Assembly: GCA_025450255.1 (NCBI GenBank)
Contig: JANWHV010000264.1
Location: 1-5,295, forward strand
Reading direction: 5' to 3'
Origin: Chloroflexota bacterium
GTDB taxonomy: Bacteria; Chloroflexota; UBA5177; JANWHV01
DNA: 5,295 nucleotides
Shown: one piece after another, positions 1 through 5,295 of the stretch
Numbering within the stretch: position 1 is the stretch's first letter
How the letters are laid out: each line of letters starts with the position of its first letter
Made by a program: the position numbers and the translations under genes
Notes under the pieces: generated by a model
The model's database searches: none
The model's input: only the letters and a program-made list of their open reading frames with translations
What the model was told of the DNA's origin: nothing

Positions 1-1352
1 AAATCGCTTTGCGCATCATCCGCGCCTGCCGTGAGCTTGGCGTGCGCAGCGTGCTGGCGCACTCCGACATCGATCGGGCGTCGCTGCCCGCGCGCCTCGC
101 CGACGAGACGGTGTGCATTGGTCCGGCATCGCCGGGCAAGAGCTACCTGAACATTCCAAACCTGGTGACCGCGGCGCTGATGAAGGAATGTGACGCTATC
201 CATCCCGGTACGGGATTCCTGGCTGAGAATCCGTACTTCGCGGAAGTCTGCGAAAAGTGCGATCTGATCTTCATCGGGCCCACCGCCGAGGTGATTACCA
301 TTATGAGCGATAAAGCGGCGGCCCGGCAGGAAATGCGGAGCGCGGGGTTGGACGTGTTGCCGGGGAGCGACGCGCCTTTACGCAGCCTGGACGAGGCCCA
401 GCAGATGGCGTCGGAGATCGGGTTTCCGGTCATTCTCAAGGCCATCGCCGGCGGCGGCGGGCGCGGCATCCGCGTCGCGCACGACGAGGCCGGGCTGGCT
501 ATCGAGTACCTGACCGCCCAGGCCGAGGCCCTAGCCGCATTTGGCAACGGTCAGCTCTACATCGAGAAGTATCTGGCGAACTGCCGCCACGTGGAGATAC
601 AGATTATCGGCGACCAGCACGGCAGCGTGATCCACCTTGGCGATCGCGAGTGCTCTCTGCAGCGGCGTCATCAGAAACTCGTGGAAGAAGGCCCGAGCGT
701 GCTATCTGCGGTTGAACGCATCGAGCTTGGCGAAAAAGCGGCGCGCGGCGCGGCGCGCGTGGGATATACCAACGCCGGTACGCTCGAATTCCTGTGGGCG
801 GACGGCCGCGCCTATTTCAGTGAAATGAACACCAGAATCCAGGTCGAGCACGGCGTGACAGAGCTATTGACCGGCATCGATTTGGTGAAGGAACAGATCG
901 TGGTGGCATCGGGCCGGCGCTTGAGTATCAAGCAAGAGGATGTTACGCTACGTGGGCACGCGATTGAGTGCCGCATTACCGCCGAGAGCGCGGACGATGA
1001 TTTCCAGCCTCGTTTTGGCACCGTAACCAACTATCTGCCGCCCGGCGGCACCGGGATACGAGTCGATTCTCACCTATTCGCGGGCTATTCGGTCCCGATT
1101 CACTATGATTCATTGCTTGCCAAGCTGCTCACCTGGGGAAACGATCGCGCGGAGGCGATTGCACGGATGGAAGGCGCGCTTGCCGAATATGTGATAGAAG
1201 GCGTGACGACCGTCATTCCATTCCAGCAGCGCATCATGGCGGACACAAACTTTCGCGCCGGCACGTTCAATACGCGTTACCTGGAATCCATGCTAGCCGC
1301 CGATCGCGAGCGACGAGCGCTGGAGACCACAGCCATGCGAGAGGTCCAATGA
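1..1352 (+). CDS. accC: Biotin carboxylase, subunit of acetyl-CoA carboxylase (5' end cut by window edge)
   Basis: Cytosolic ATP-grasp enzyme that carboxylates biotin on the carrier protein AccB using ATP and bicarbonate, the first half-reaction of malonyl-CoA formation for fatty acid synthesis. The frame is open to the left edge and reads IALRIIRACRELG, matching family residues from about 13, so only about a dozen N-terminal residues are missing; the TTG at 9 is an internal Leu. Counting that Leu as 1, I see the glycine-rich loop GGGGRG (148-153), RRHQK (219-223), EFLW (260-263), EMNTRIQVEH (272-281) and ECR (320-322). By hand alignment to E. coli AccC the ATP, bicarbonate and biotin residues K116, K159, H209, K238, E276, E288, R292, E296 and R338 are all present. 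Several other conserved spots differ: HPGTG for HPGYG, VEHGVTE for VEHPVTE, EEGPS for EEAPS/EEAPA, PRFG for PSPG. Length fits the family (about 450). The stop overlaps the next start (ATGA). A paralogous biotin-dependent carboxylase is the main alternative; the neighbours favour acetyl-CoA carboxylase. Confidence 0.9.
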   Translation, partial: IALRIIRACRELGVRSVLAHSDIDRASLPARLADETVCIGPASPGKSYLNIPNLVTAALMKECDAIHPGTGFLAENPYFAEVCEKCDLIFIGPTAEVITIMSDKAAARQEMRSAGLDVLPGSDAPLRSLDEAQQMASEIGFPVILKAIAGGGGRGIRVAHDEAGLAIEYLTAQAEALAAFGNGQLYIEKYLANCRHVEIQIIGDQHGSVIHLGDRECSLQRRHQKLVEEGPSVLSAVERIELGEKAARGAARVGYTNAGTLEFLWADGRAYFSEMNTRIQVEHGVTELLTGIDLVKEQIVVASGRRLSIKQEDVTLRGHAIECRITAESADDDFQPRFGTVTNYLPPGGTGIRVDSHLFAGYSVPIHYDSLLAKLLTWGNDRAEAIARMEGALAEYVIEGVTTVIPFQQRIMADTNFRAGTFNTRYLESMLAADRERRALETTAMREVQ

Positions 1353-1678
1353 CCGAAACCGACACCTCGATCCGCATCGCCCCTGAAGTGCTCTCGACCA
1401 TCGTGCGCATGACCACGATGTCCGTGCCCGGGATCGTGGCCATGTCCGACGTACCACATGGCCGCTTCCCAGCCAAGCGACAGCCGGACGCGATACGAGG
1501 CGTACACGTAGATGTTCGCGACATGACCGTACACGCCGACGTCTATGTGGTGGTTGCCCAGGGCGCGAACCTCGTAGCGGTGGGGAACGCGGTGCAGCGG
1601 GCGGTTGGCGACGGCATCCACGAGATGCTCGGCATGGCGGTACGGAACGTCAACGTCTACATCCAGGGCATCGAGTAG
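1349..1678 (+). CDS. Asp23/Gls24 (DUF322) family protein, YqhY-like
   Basis: Small soluble protein of 109 residues in the Asp23/Gls24 family. Members are linked to envelope stress in Gram-positives, and the copy between accC and nusB (YqhY in Bacillus) has been tied to control of acetyl-CoA carboxylase activity; a similar role here is inference from position. The family layout is visible: [12 protein letters not shown] (8-19), VPGIVAMSD (26-34), a variable basic stretch (37-50), a beta segment [15 protein letters not shown] (61-75), the helix [18 protein letters not shown] (78-95) and the closing strand [11 protein letters not shown] (98-108). No signal peptide or membrane segment is seen. 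The ATG overlaps the accC stop by four bases and the stop overlaps the nusB GTG by one base, so translation is probably coupled on both sides. Family assignment is confident, function is not. Confidence 0.9.
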   Translation: MTETDTSIRIAPEVLSTIVRMTTMSVPGIVAMSDVPHGRFPAKRQPDAIRGVHVDVRDMTVHADVYVVVAQGANLVAVGNAVQRAVGDGIHEMLGMAVRNVNVYIQGIE

Positions 1679-2133
1679 TGGCGACCGGACGGCGCGTATC
1701 CCGGCAAATAGCGCTGCAGGCGCTCTACGAGATCGATGCGGTGGGGCACGAGCCGGCGGACACCGTGACGCGCTGGGCATCCGAGCATAGAGCCAGCGGG
1801 GCGACCGCCGATTTCGCCCGCGAGTTGGTTGCCGGTGTCTTGCAAGAAAGAGAAGAACTCGATACCCTCCTGCAAGGGTCCGCGCCGCTGTTCCCGGTGC
1901 CGCGTATCGCGCCCGTGGATAGAGCAGTGCTGCGCCTCGCGATCTACGAATTGCTCCATGTGCCCGCTACTCCGGCAAAGGTGGCGATTAACGAGGCCGT
2001 GGAGTTGGCCAAGGAATACGGCGGCGACAATTCAGGCCGTTTCGTGAACGGCGTGCTTGGCGACGTCATGGAACGCCATGGGGCCGCGCTTGCGGCACAT
2101 TCAAGCGGCGAAACGACCGCGAAAAGGAGTTAA
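1678..2133 (+). CDS. nusB: Transcription antitermination factor NusB
   Basis: RNA-binding all-helical protein that, with NusE (ribosomal protein S10), binds boxA in the rrn leader and supports antitermination and rRNA maturation. At 151 residues it has the normal length. Family signatures in order: [13 protein letters not shown] (8-20), [15 protein letters not shown] (79-93), [14 protein letters not shown] (102-115) and [10 protein letters not shown] (121-130). The GTG at 1678 gives the expected short N-terminus ahead of the Arg-rich first helix and shares one base with the upstream TAG stop (TAGTG), so reinitiation from the Asp23-like gene is likely; no strong ribosome binding site precedes it. 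The last 20 residues ([13 protein letters not shown] region) look like a disordered tail. acpP follows after four bases. Identification is secure. Confidence 0.95.
   Translation: MATGRRVSRQIALQALYEIDAVGHEPADTVTRWASEHRASGATADFARELVAGVLQEREELDTLLQGSAPLFPVPRIAPVDRAVLRLAIYELLHVPATPAKVAINEAVELAKEYGGDNSGRFVNGVLGDVMERHGAALAAHSSGETTAKRS
2122..2129 (+). promoter_or_regulatory. Ribosome binding site of acpP
   Basis: AAAAGGAG, the strongest Shine-Dalgarno match in the window, lies inside the end of nusB. It is eight bases ahead of the GTG at 2138, which fixes that codon as the acpP start. The nearer ATG at 2133 overlaps the nusB stop but is in a different frame and gives no acyl carrier protein. Confidence 0.85.
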
Positions 2134-2137
2134 TGCA

Positions 2138-2383
2138 GTGGCAGACGCGCAGGCAATTGAAGAGAAGTTACGACCGATCATCGCCGAGCAGCTTGGCGTG
2201 GACGAATCAAAGGTAACGCGAGACGCCAGCTTCCAGGATGATCTGAACGCCGATTCGCTCGATCTCGTCGAGCTGATTATGTCGCTCGAGGAGGAATTCA
2301 AGCTCGAGATCTCCGACGAGGATGCCGAAGGCATCAAGACGGTCGGCAATGCAATCGACTACATCATCGAGCATGGTGAATAG
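2138..2383 (+). CDS. acpP: Acyl carrier protein
   Basis: Small acidic cytosolic carrier of 81 residues that holds growing acyl chains on a 4'-phosphopantetheine arm during fatty acid synthesis. The prosthetic-group site is plain: [10 protein letters not shown] (37-46) with Ser40 as the modified serine. The start of the recognition helix II ([17 protein letters not shown]) and the C-terminal segment [12 protein letters not shown] (65-76) follow, all as in type II ACPs. The GTG at 2138 is chosen for its strong ribosome binding site and because [18 protein letters not shown] matches the usual first helix; the frame stays open upstream to 2057 inside nusB, but that extension is not ACP-like. Sitting next to accC and nusB with only four bases to nusB, it is probably the main ACP for fatty acids rather than a polyketide ACP. 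Confidence 0.95.
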   Translation: MADAQAIEEKLRPIIAEQLGVDESKVTRDASFQDDLNADSLDLVELIMSLEEEFKLEISDEDAEGIKTVGNAIDYIIEHGE

Positions 2384-2417
2384 CCGTCCCCACGCAGCGA
2401 AGCTCGGATAGCGACCC

Positions 2418-3215
2418 ATGGCAGTATTTGGACCGCGCGCCCGCCGCACCATTCCGTTAGCGTCCGGCGGGCGCATACCGGCACCGCTGGCGGCGACCCG
2501 CCGCCCGGCCGCGCAGTGGAAAGTCCGGGACGCCATACTGGTGATGGCCGCCGGCTTCCTTTTCCTTGCCATGGCGTTAATCACTACGCTTGGGCTCTTC
2601 GAGCTGCAGCAGGGCAATCCCCACGACTCCGAGCCGCGTGCGGTCATCAGCACGCTGGTATCCACGCTGTTTTTTCTCTTCTTGCTCTGCATGATCTATG
2701 CTATCGTCGTCAAGCGCTACCGCTGTACCTGGAGGATGTTGGGGCTGCGGTCGGTTGCCTGGCAATGGCTGGCAGCCGTACCCTTTGTGTTCGCGCTGCT
2801 GACCTTCTCCTATGTGCTGATGCTGCGCGGCATGGTGGCGATATTTGGCCCCACCGTACAATGGCCCAGGCCGCTGACGTCGACGACCGTGGCGGCCACG
2901 CATCAGCCACTACTCGAAGCGCTCGTGGTGCTCACCGGCGTGGTGCTGACACCACTGGCGGAGGAGTTGCTGTTCCGCGGCGTGCTGTACCAGGCGCTGC
3001 GCCGCACCATGCCGGTTGGCAGCGCGGCGGTGATCAGCGCCCTCATCTTTGCCGCCATGCACCTCAGCGTCGTGCTGTTCATACCGCTTACCCTGATGGG
3101 CATCGTACTGGCCATCGTGTTTGAGCGGAGTGGCTCCATTATCCCCACCATCCTCATCCACGCCTGCAATAACGGGATCATCCTGCTGATCATCGCGGGT
3201 GGCGCGACCACCTGA
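2418..3215 (+). CDS. CPBP family intramembrane metalloprotease (CAAX protease/Abi type)
   Basis: Multi-pass membrane protein of 265 residues in the CPBP family (Rce1-like; CAAX proteases and bacteriocin-processing or self-immunity proteases). The family's active-site motifs are intact: EELLFRG (182-188; Glu182, Glu183, Arg187), FAAMH (211-215; His215) and HACNN (248-252; His248, Asn252). Likely membrane segments: 38-63, 78-98, 117-143, 166-180, 200-214, 217-234 and 242-260. The N-terminal 35 residues are basic and Pro/Arg-rich, probably a cytosolic tail. The ATG at 2418 has only a weak ribosome binding site. It lies 34 bases after acpP with no terminator between, so co-transcription is plausible. 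The substrate is unknown; nothing nearby looks like a bacteriocin or a CAAX-ending protein. Family call is firm, biological role open. Confidence 0.9.
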   Translation: MAVFGPRARRTIPLASGGRIPAPLAATRRPAAQWKVRDAILVMAAGFLFLAMALITTLGLFELQQGNPHDSEPRAVISTLVSTLFFLFLLCMIYAIVVKRYRCTWRMLGLRSVAWQWLAAVPFVFALLTFSYVLMLRGMVAIFGPTVQWPRPLTSTTVAATHQPLLEALVVLTGVVLTPLAEELLFRGVLYQALRRTMPVGSAAVISALIFAAMHLSVVLFIPLTLMGIVLAIVFERSGSIIPTILIHACNNGIILLIIAGGATT

Positions 3216-3394
3216 TTGCCTCCGACGACGTTCGGATGGCGGGGACATGCCGGCCGCGGCCGGGTACGCGCCCAAAATCAGGTAGCCTACATCAAACTGG
3301 TCAGTGCGTGTCACGGGCCATTACAGGCAGGCGACAGGTCGCGAGACAGTGCCGTCCCGCGCCCGCGGCCGTGTGAAGAAAGGGATTTCCTGGA
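3216..3394. other. Intergenic region between the CPBP protease gene and azlC
   Basis: Non-coding gap of 179 bases. It holds a GC palindrome CCGGCCGCGGCCGG (3250-3263), enclosed by an 8-base inverted repeat ACCTGATT (3210-3217, over the protease stop codon) and AATCAGGT (3276-3283). A small imperfect hairpin, CGCGAGAC (3340-3347) against GTCCCGCG (3354-3361) with one A-C mismatch and a 6-base loop, lies 33 bases before azlC. I see no convincing -35/-10 pair, no T-tract terminator, no T-box (the tRNA-binding AGGGTGG-type element is missing) and no tRNA. A promoter for azlCD is expected here but cannot be placed. Confidence 0.6.
3376..3385 (+). promoter_or_regulatory. Probable ribosome binding site of azlC
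   Basis: AAGAAAGGGA is a purine-rich Shine-Dalgarno-like run nine bases before the TTG at 3395, and supports that codon over the GTG at 3401. The GGAG at 3397-3400 directly abuts that GTG with no spacing, so it is not a usable site for it. Confidence 0.6.
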
Positions 3395-4162
3395 TTGGAG
3401 GTGCTACCAACGGCGCGCGACGGCGCCGATAGCCCCAGCGCGCCGGGCAACGCCGGCGTACACGAGGTATCTGGACGCGAGCCGGAATCCTATCGCGCCG
3501 GCATCCTTGAGGGCGTGCGGCAGGCATGGCCGCTAGGGGTCAGCGTCGGCGCGTATGGGTTGGTATTCGGCGTGCTGGCGCGCCAGGCTGGCCTGAGCAC
3601 GCTTGAAGCGGTGCTGATGAGCGCCCTGGTCTACGCGGGCTCGGCACAGTTCGTGGTGCTGGGACTGTGGGCATCGCCGCTGCCGATCGCCACCATGATC
3701 CTGACGACGCTGATCGTCAACGCGCGGCACATATTGATGGGCGCCGTGATGCGACCGATCCTCGACGGCATGGCCCGCCCGAGGGCCTACCTGGCGGCCT
3801 TCTTCATGACCGACGAGAGCTGGGCATTGACGATGGGCGAGGCGGCGAAGGGACGCGGCCGGAGTAGTTTCTTCATCGGCGCCGGGCTGACCGTGTACGT
3901 GGCCTGGTTTTCGGCGACGCTGATCGGCAGTCTGGCCGGCAGCGCCATCGACGACCCGACCAGGTGGGGGCTCGATTTCGCGTTCACCGCGGTGTTCATC
4001 GCCCTGCTGGTCCGTCTCTGGAACGGCGCCGCCGACCTGCTCCCATGGCTGGCCGCGGCGGCGGTGGCGCTATTGGCGGCGCACCTGCTGCCGGGAAAGT
4101 GGTACATCTTGTTGGGCGGGCTCGCCGGCTTCACGGTTGGGGTGTGGCGTTATGACCGTTGA
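3395..4162 (+). CDS. azlC: AzlC family branched-chain amino acid exporter, large subunit
   Basis: Integral membrane subunit of 255 residues of the AzlCD (LIV-E class) exporter of branched-chain amino acids; azlC in Bacillus was found through azaleucine resistance. Family features: GVRQAWPLGVSVGAYGLVFG (40-59), ARQAGLSTLEAVLMSALVYAGSAQF (62-86), LIVNARHILMGAVM (106-119), FFMTDESWAL (136-145), and hydrophobic spans near 163-182, 193-207, 216-232 and 236-250. About 35 residues rich in Gly, Pro, Ser and Glu precede the conserved part, longer than in many AzlC proteins. The TTG start is chosen on ribosome binding site spacing; GTG at 3401 would remove only two residues. The 3' end overlaps azlD by 11 bases, which supports joint translation and complex formation. 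Substrate is inferred from the family. Confidence 0.9.
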   Translation: MEVLPTARDGADSPSAPGNAGVHEVSGREPESYRAGILEGVRQAWPLGVSVGAYGLVFGVLARQAGLSTLEAVLMSALVYAGSAQFVVLGLWASPLPIATMILTTLIVNARHILMGAVMRPILDGMARPRAYLAAFFMTDESWALTMGEAAKGRGRSSFFIGAGLTVYVAWFSATLIGSLAGSAIDDPTRWGLDFAFTAVFIALLVRLWNGAADLLPWLAAAAVALLAAHLLPGKWYILLGGLAGFTVGVWRYDR

Positions 4163-4451
4163 CGCGCGCGTCCTGATCGCGATCGCCGGTATGGCGTTCG
4201 TGACCTACCTGACGCGAGCCGGCGGCATCTGGCTGTTGGGTAGGGTGACGCTGTCGCCGCGCCTCGAAGCCGGTCTCTGCTTCATCCCAGGCGCGGTGCT
4301 CATCTCCATCGTAGCGCCCGCGCTGCTCGACGCCGGACCACGGGGGGTAATAGCGGGGCTCGTGACCGCCGTGCTGGCGTGGCGGACCCAGAGCCCGCTG
4401 GTCGCGATGATCGCCGGGGTAGTCACAATTGTGCTGCTGCGCGGGCTATGA
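4152..4451 (+). CDS. azlD: AzlD family branched-chain amino acid exporter, small subunit
   Basis: Small membrane protein of 99 residues, partner of AzlC. It shows the family's opening segment with TYLTRAGGIWLLG (18-30), then PRLEAGLCFIPGAVLISIVAP (36-56), a third span around 66-78 and a last one at 83-97, giving four predicted membrane segments as usual for AzlD. The ATG at 4152 is preferred: it has GGGG (4139-4142) nine bases upstream and gives the normal length. A TTG at 4137 in the same frame would only add five atypical residues. It starts inside azlC (11-base overlap) and is followed at once by a strong hairpin, so it is the last gene of this two-gene unit. Confidence 0.9.
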   Translation: MTVDARVLIAIAGMAFVTYLTRAGGIWLLGRVTLSPRLEAGLCFIPGAVLISIVAPALLDAGPRGVIAGLVTAVLAWRTQSPLVAMIAGVVTIVLLRGL

Positions 4452-4452
4452 G

Positions 4453-4494
4453 AAAGCAGCGATCCCGAGTTCTACGTTTCGGGATCGCTGCTTT
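4453..4494. terminator. Bidirectional hairpin terminator between azlD and the convergent repeat-protein gene
   Basis: Perfect 16-bp inverted repeat: AAAGCAGCGATCCCGA (4453-4468) and TCGGGATCGCTGCTTT (4479-4494) around a 10-base loop (4469-4478). It begins one base after the azlD stop and ends 20 bases before the stop of the opposing gene. The stem closes with A-T pairs, so either transcript ends in only three U residues; there is no long T-tract. Placement between convergent genes makes two-way termination the best reading; a 3' mRNA stabiliser is an alternative. Confidence 0.7.
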
Positions 4495-4514
4495 GGCGGC
4501 AGGATTCGTGGACC

Positions 4515-5295
4515 CTAACGAATGTAAATCGCCCGCTGGACTCGACGATGGCTTTGCGAGCCGATCGCCACGACAAACGCACTGCCGCGCTTCGCGTGTA
4601 CGTCAATTTTGAGCGTGAGACCGAAGTTCCCGTTCCGATCCGCGGCCGGCGCCTGCGTCAGTTTATCGCGCACGTAGAGGAGCACAAGCTCGTGTGGCTT
4701 AAAGCCATGGCCCGATACCGCGACGTACTGCCCCGGACGAACCGTGGTCGGGTTCACCGCGATGCCAAGGGACTGCTTCGCGACCACGATGAGCGTCGCG
4801 GACGCGACGCGGCCGCTGCTGCTGCCGGTAACCGTCACCGTATTCGCGCCATAGCGACTGCCGTCTGGAACGCGGAAGCTCACGTGGCTCAAGACACCGA
4901 ACCTGTCGACCGTTGCCGCCTGCATCAAACCGTTATTGAAGCGGACGAGCACGGTCTCGTTGCCGGCAAAGCCGCGGCCGGAGATGGAGACACGATCGCC
5001 ACGATGTACGGTCCCGTGCGCCAGCGTAATGTGGGCGGTAATTGGCGTGGGGACCGGGGCAGTGGTCACGACGATCCGCGTGTTCGCGGCACGGGCGCTC
5101 GACGCGCCGTATGCCGTTAAGGTGTAGGTCCCATTCCGTGTCACCGCGGGCACCAACACAGGGAGCGGCCCAAAGGCTCCAGACGCGCCGGCGATCCCCT
5201 GCGTGGACGTGAGCGCGTTCAGGAAGACCTGCACTTGCTCACCCGCCAGGAATCCGGATCCCGACACGGTGATGCTCGTACTGGGATGCACGATC
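4515..5295 (-). CDS. Probable secreted/surface protein with tandem Ig-like (IPT/TIG-type) domains, C-terminal part
   Basis: C-terminal 259 or more residues of a larger protein; the frame runs open past the right edge, so the GTG at 5291 is probably an internal Val and the N-terminus is missing. Counting from it as residue 1, three related beta-rich domains occur at about 1-75, 86-170 and 176-258. Each has the pattern SGxGF (10-14, 104-108, 193-197) followed by a Glu and an alternating hydrophobic strand; the last two share QA...(V/A)DRxG (124-132, 213-221). Domains 1 and 2 are joined by a Thr/Pro linker (TTAPVPTPITA, 76-86). There are no Cys residues, no LPXTG, no C-terminal membrane span: the protein ends right after the last strand (IYIR). 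This architecture is typical of exported adhesive or structural modules, so an N-terminal signal or anchor is expected outside the window. Specific function not recognised. Confidence 0.6.
   Translation of the reverse strand, partial: IVHPSTSITVSGSGFLAGEQVQVFLNALTSTQGIAGASGAFGPLPVLVPAVTRNGTYTLTAYGASSARAANTRIVVTTAPVPTPITAHITLAHGTVHRGDRVSISGRGFAGNETVLVRFNNGLMQAATVDRFGVLSHVSFRVPDGSRYGANTVTVTGSSSGRVASATLIVVAKQSLGIAVNPTTVRPGQYVAVSGHGFKPHELVLLYVRDKLTQAPAADRNGNFGLTLKIDVHAKRGSAFVVAIGSQSHRRVQRAIYIR
4518..5294 (-). repeat. Three tandem degenerate Ig-like protein repeats
   Basis: Coding repeats of about 90 residues visible at protein level: unit 1 about 5067-5294, unit 2 about 4782-5036, unit 3 4518-4766. 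The SGxGF motifs are 94 and 89 residues apart. Units share the pattern x-G-x-x-V-x-(V/I)-SG-x-GF near their start, a (V/A)DRxG turn in units 2 and 3, and a late Val-rich strand with Gly-Ser before it. They are diverged, not recent duplications. More units may lie upstream outside the window. Confidence 0.6.

Noticed and set aside
9..11. TTG as the start codon of accC
   Set aside because: The codons before it (ATC GCT) continue the family sequence, so it is an internal Leu and the true start lies left of the window.
442..470. GGC-rich run resembling a simple repeat
   Set aside because: It encodes the glycine-rich ATP-grasp loop of the biotin carboxylase and is explained by coding.
1277..1780. 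Open frame of 167 codons on the - strand across the end of accC, the Asp23-like gene and the start of nusB
   Set aside because: Antisense to three well-supported genes, with low-complexity His/Arg/Val/Asp composition and no family motif.
2057..2137. N-terminal extension of the acyl carrier protein back into nusB
   Set aside because: It would overlap nusB by 77 bases, shows no ACP-like sequence, and the strong ribosome binding site at 2122-2129 points to the GTG at 2138.
2516..3124. Open frame of 202 codons on the + strand inside the CPBP protease gene
   Set aside because: Overlaps in another frame a gene whose catalytic motifs and membrane spans are intact; composition is His/Arg/Gly-rich and unlike any family I know.
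3264..3290. Possible sigma-70 type promoter with TAGCCT as -10 before azlC
   Set aside because: No acceptable -35 hexamer at 16-18 bases upstream and a poor -10 match.
4548..5120. Open frame of 190 codons on the + strand, antisense to the Ig-like repeat gene
   Set aside because: Rich in Arg, Ala, Asp and His with no recognisable domain or hydrophobic core. The - strand frame has clear tandem repeats, so this is a GC-rich antisense shadow.

Overview
The window is GC-rich and almost fully coding. It holds eight protein genes: seven on the + strand and one on the - strand at the right end. No rRNA, tRNA, CRISPR array, insertion sequence or phage-like module was seen. The gene order accC, asp23-like, nusB is the one known from Firmicutes (yqhY lies between accC and nusB there). 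The high GC content, the GTG/TTG starts and the extracellular protein with tandem 'SGxGF' Ig-like domains would fit Chloroflexota or another deep-branching monoderm bacterium. That placement is inference; no sequence comparison was run.

Positions 1-2383 are a tightly packed housekeeping cluster. It contains the 3' part of a biotin carboxylase gene (accC, cut by the left edge), an Asp23/Gls24 (DUF322) family gene, nusB and an acyl carrier protein gene (acpP). The junctions are a 4-base ATGA overlap, a 1-base TAGTG overlap and a 4-base gap, so the genes are probably one translationally coupled transcript. It links the first committed step of fatty acid synthesis (acetyl-CoA carboxylation) and the acyl carrier of that pathway to a transcription antitermination / rRNA factor.

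Positions 2418-3215 encode a CPBP-family (CAAX protease / bacteriocin-processing type) multi-pass membrane protease. It lies 34 bases after acpP and may be the last gene of the same transcript. A 179-base gap (3216-3394) follows. It has some weak dyad symmetry but no confident promoter, terminator or riboswitch.

Positions 3395-4451 are an overlapping azlC-azlD pair, the two subunits of a branched-chain amino acid exporter. A perfect 16-bp inverted repeat (4453-4494) follows azlD and probably terminates transcription from both sides. The last gene (4515-5295, - strand) converges on it. It is the C-terminal part of a probable secreted or surface protein made of at least three related Ig-like (IPT/TIG-type) domains, and its N-terminus lies outside the window.

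I do not see a clearly new biological system here. The points most worth a second look are the unusual substitutions in conserved motifs of the biotin carboxylase, the uncharacterised repeat protein, and the membrane protease linked to acpP.
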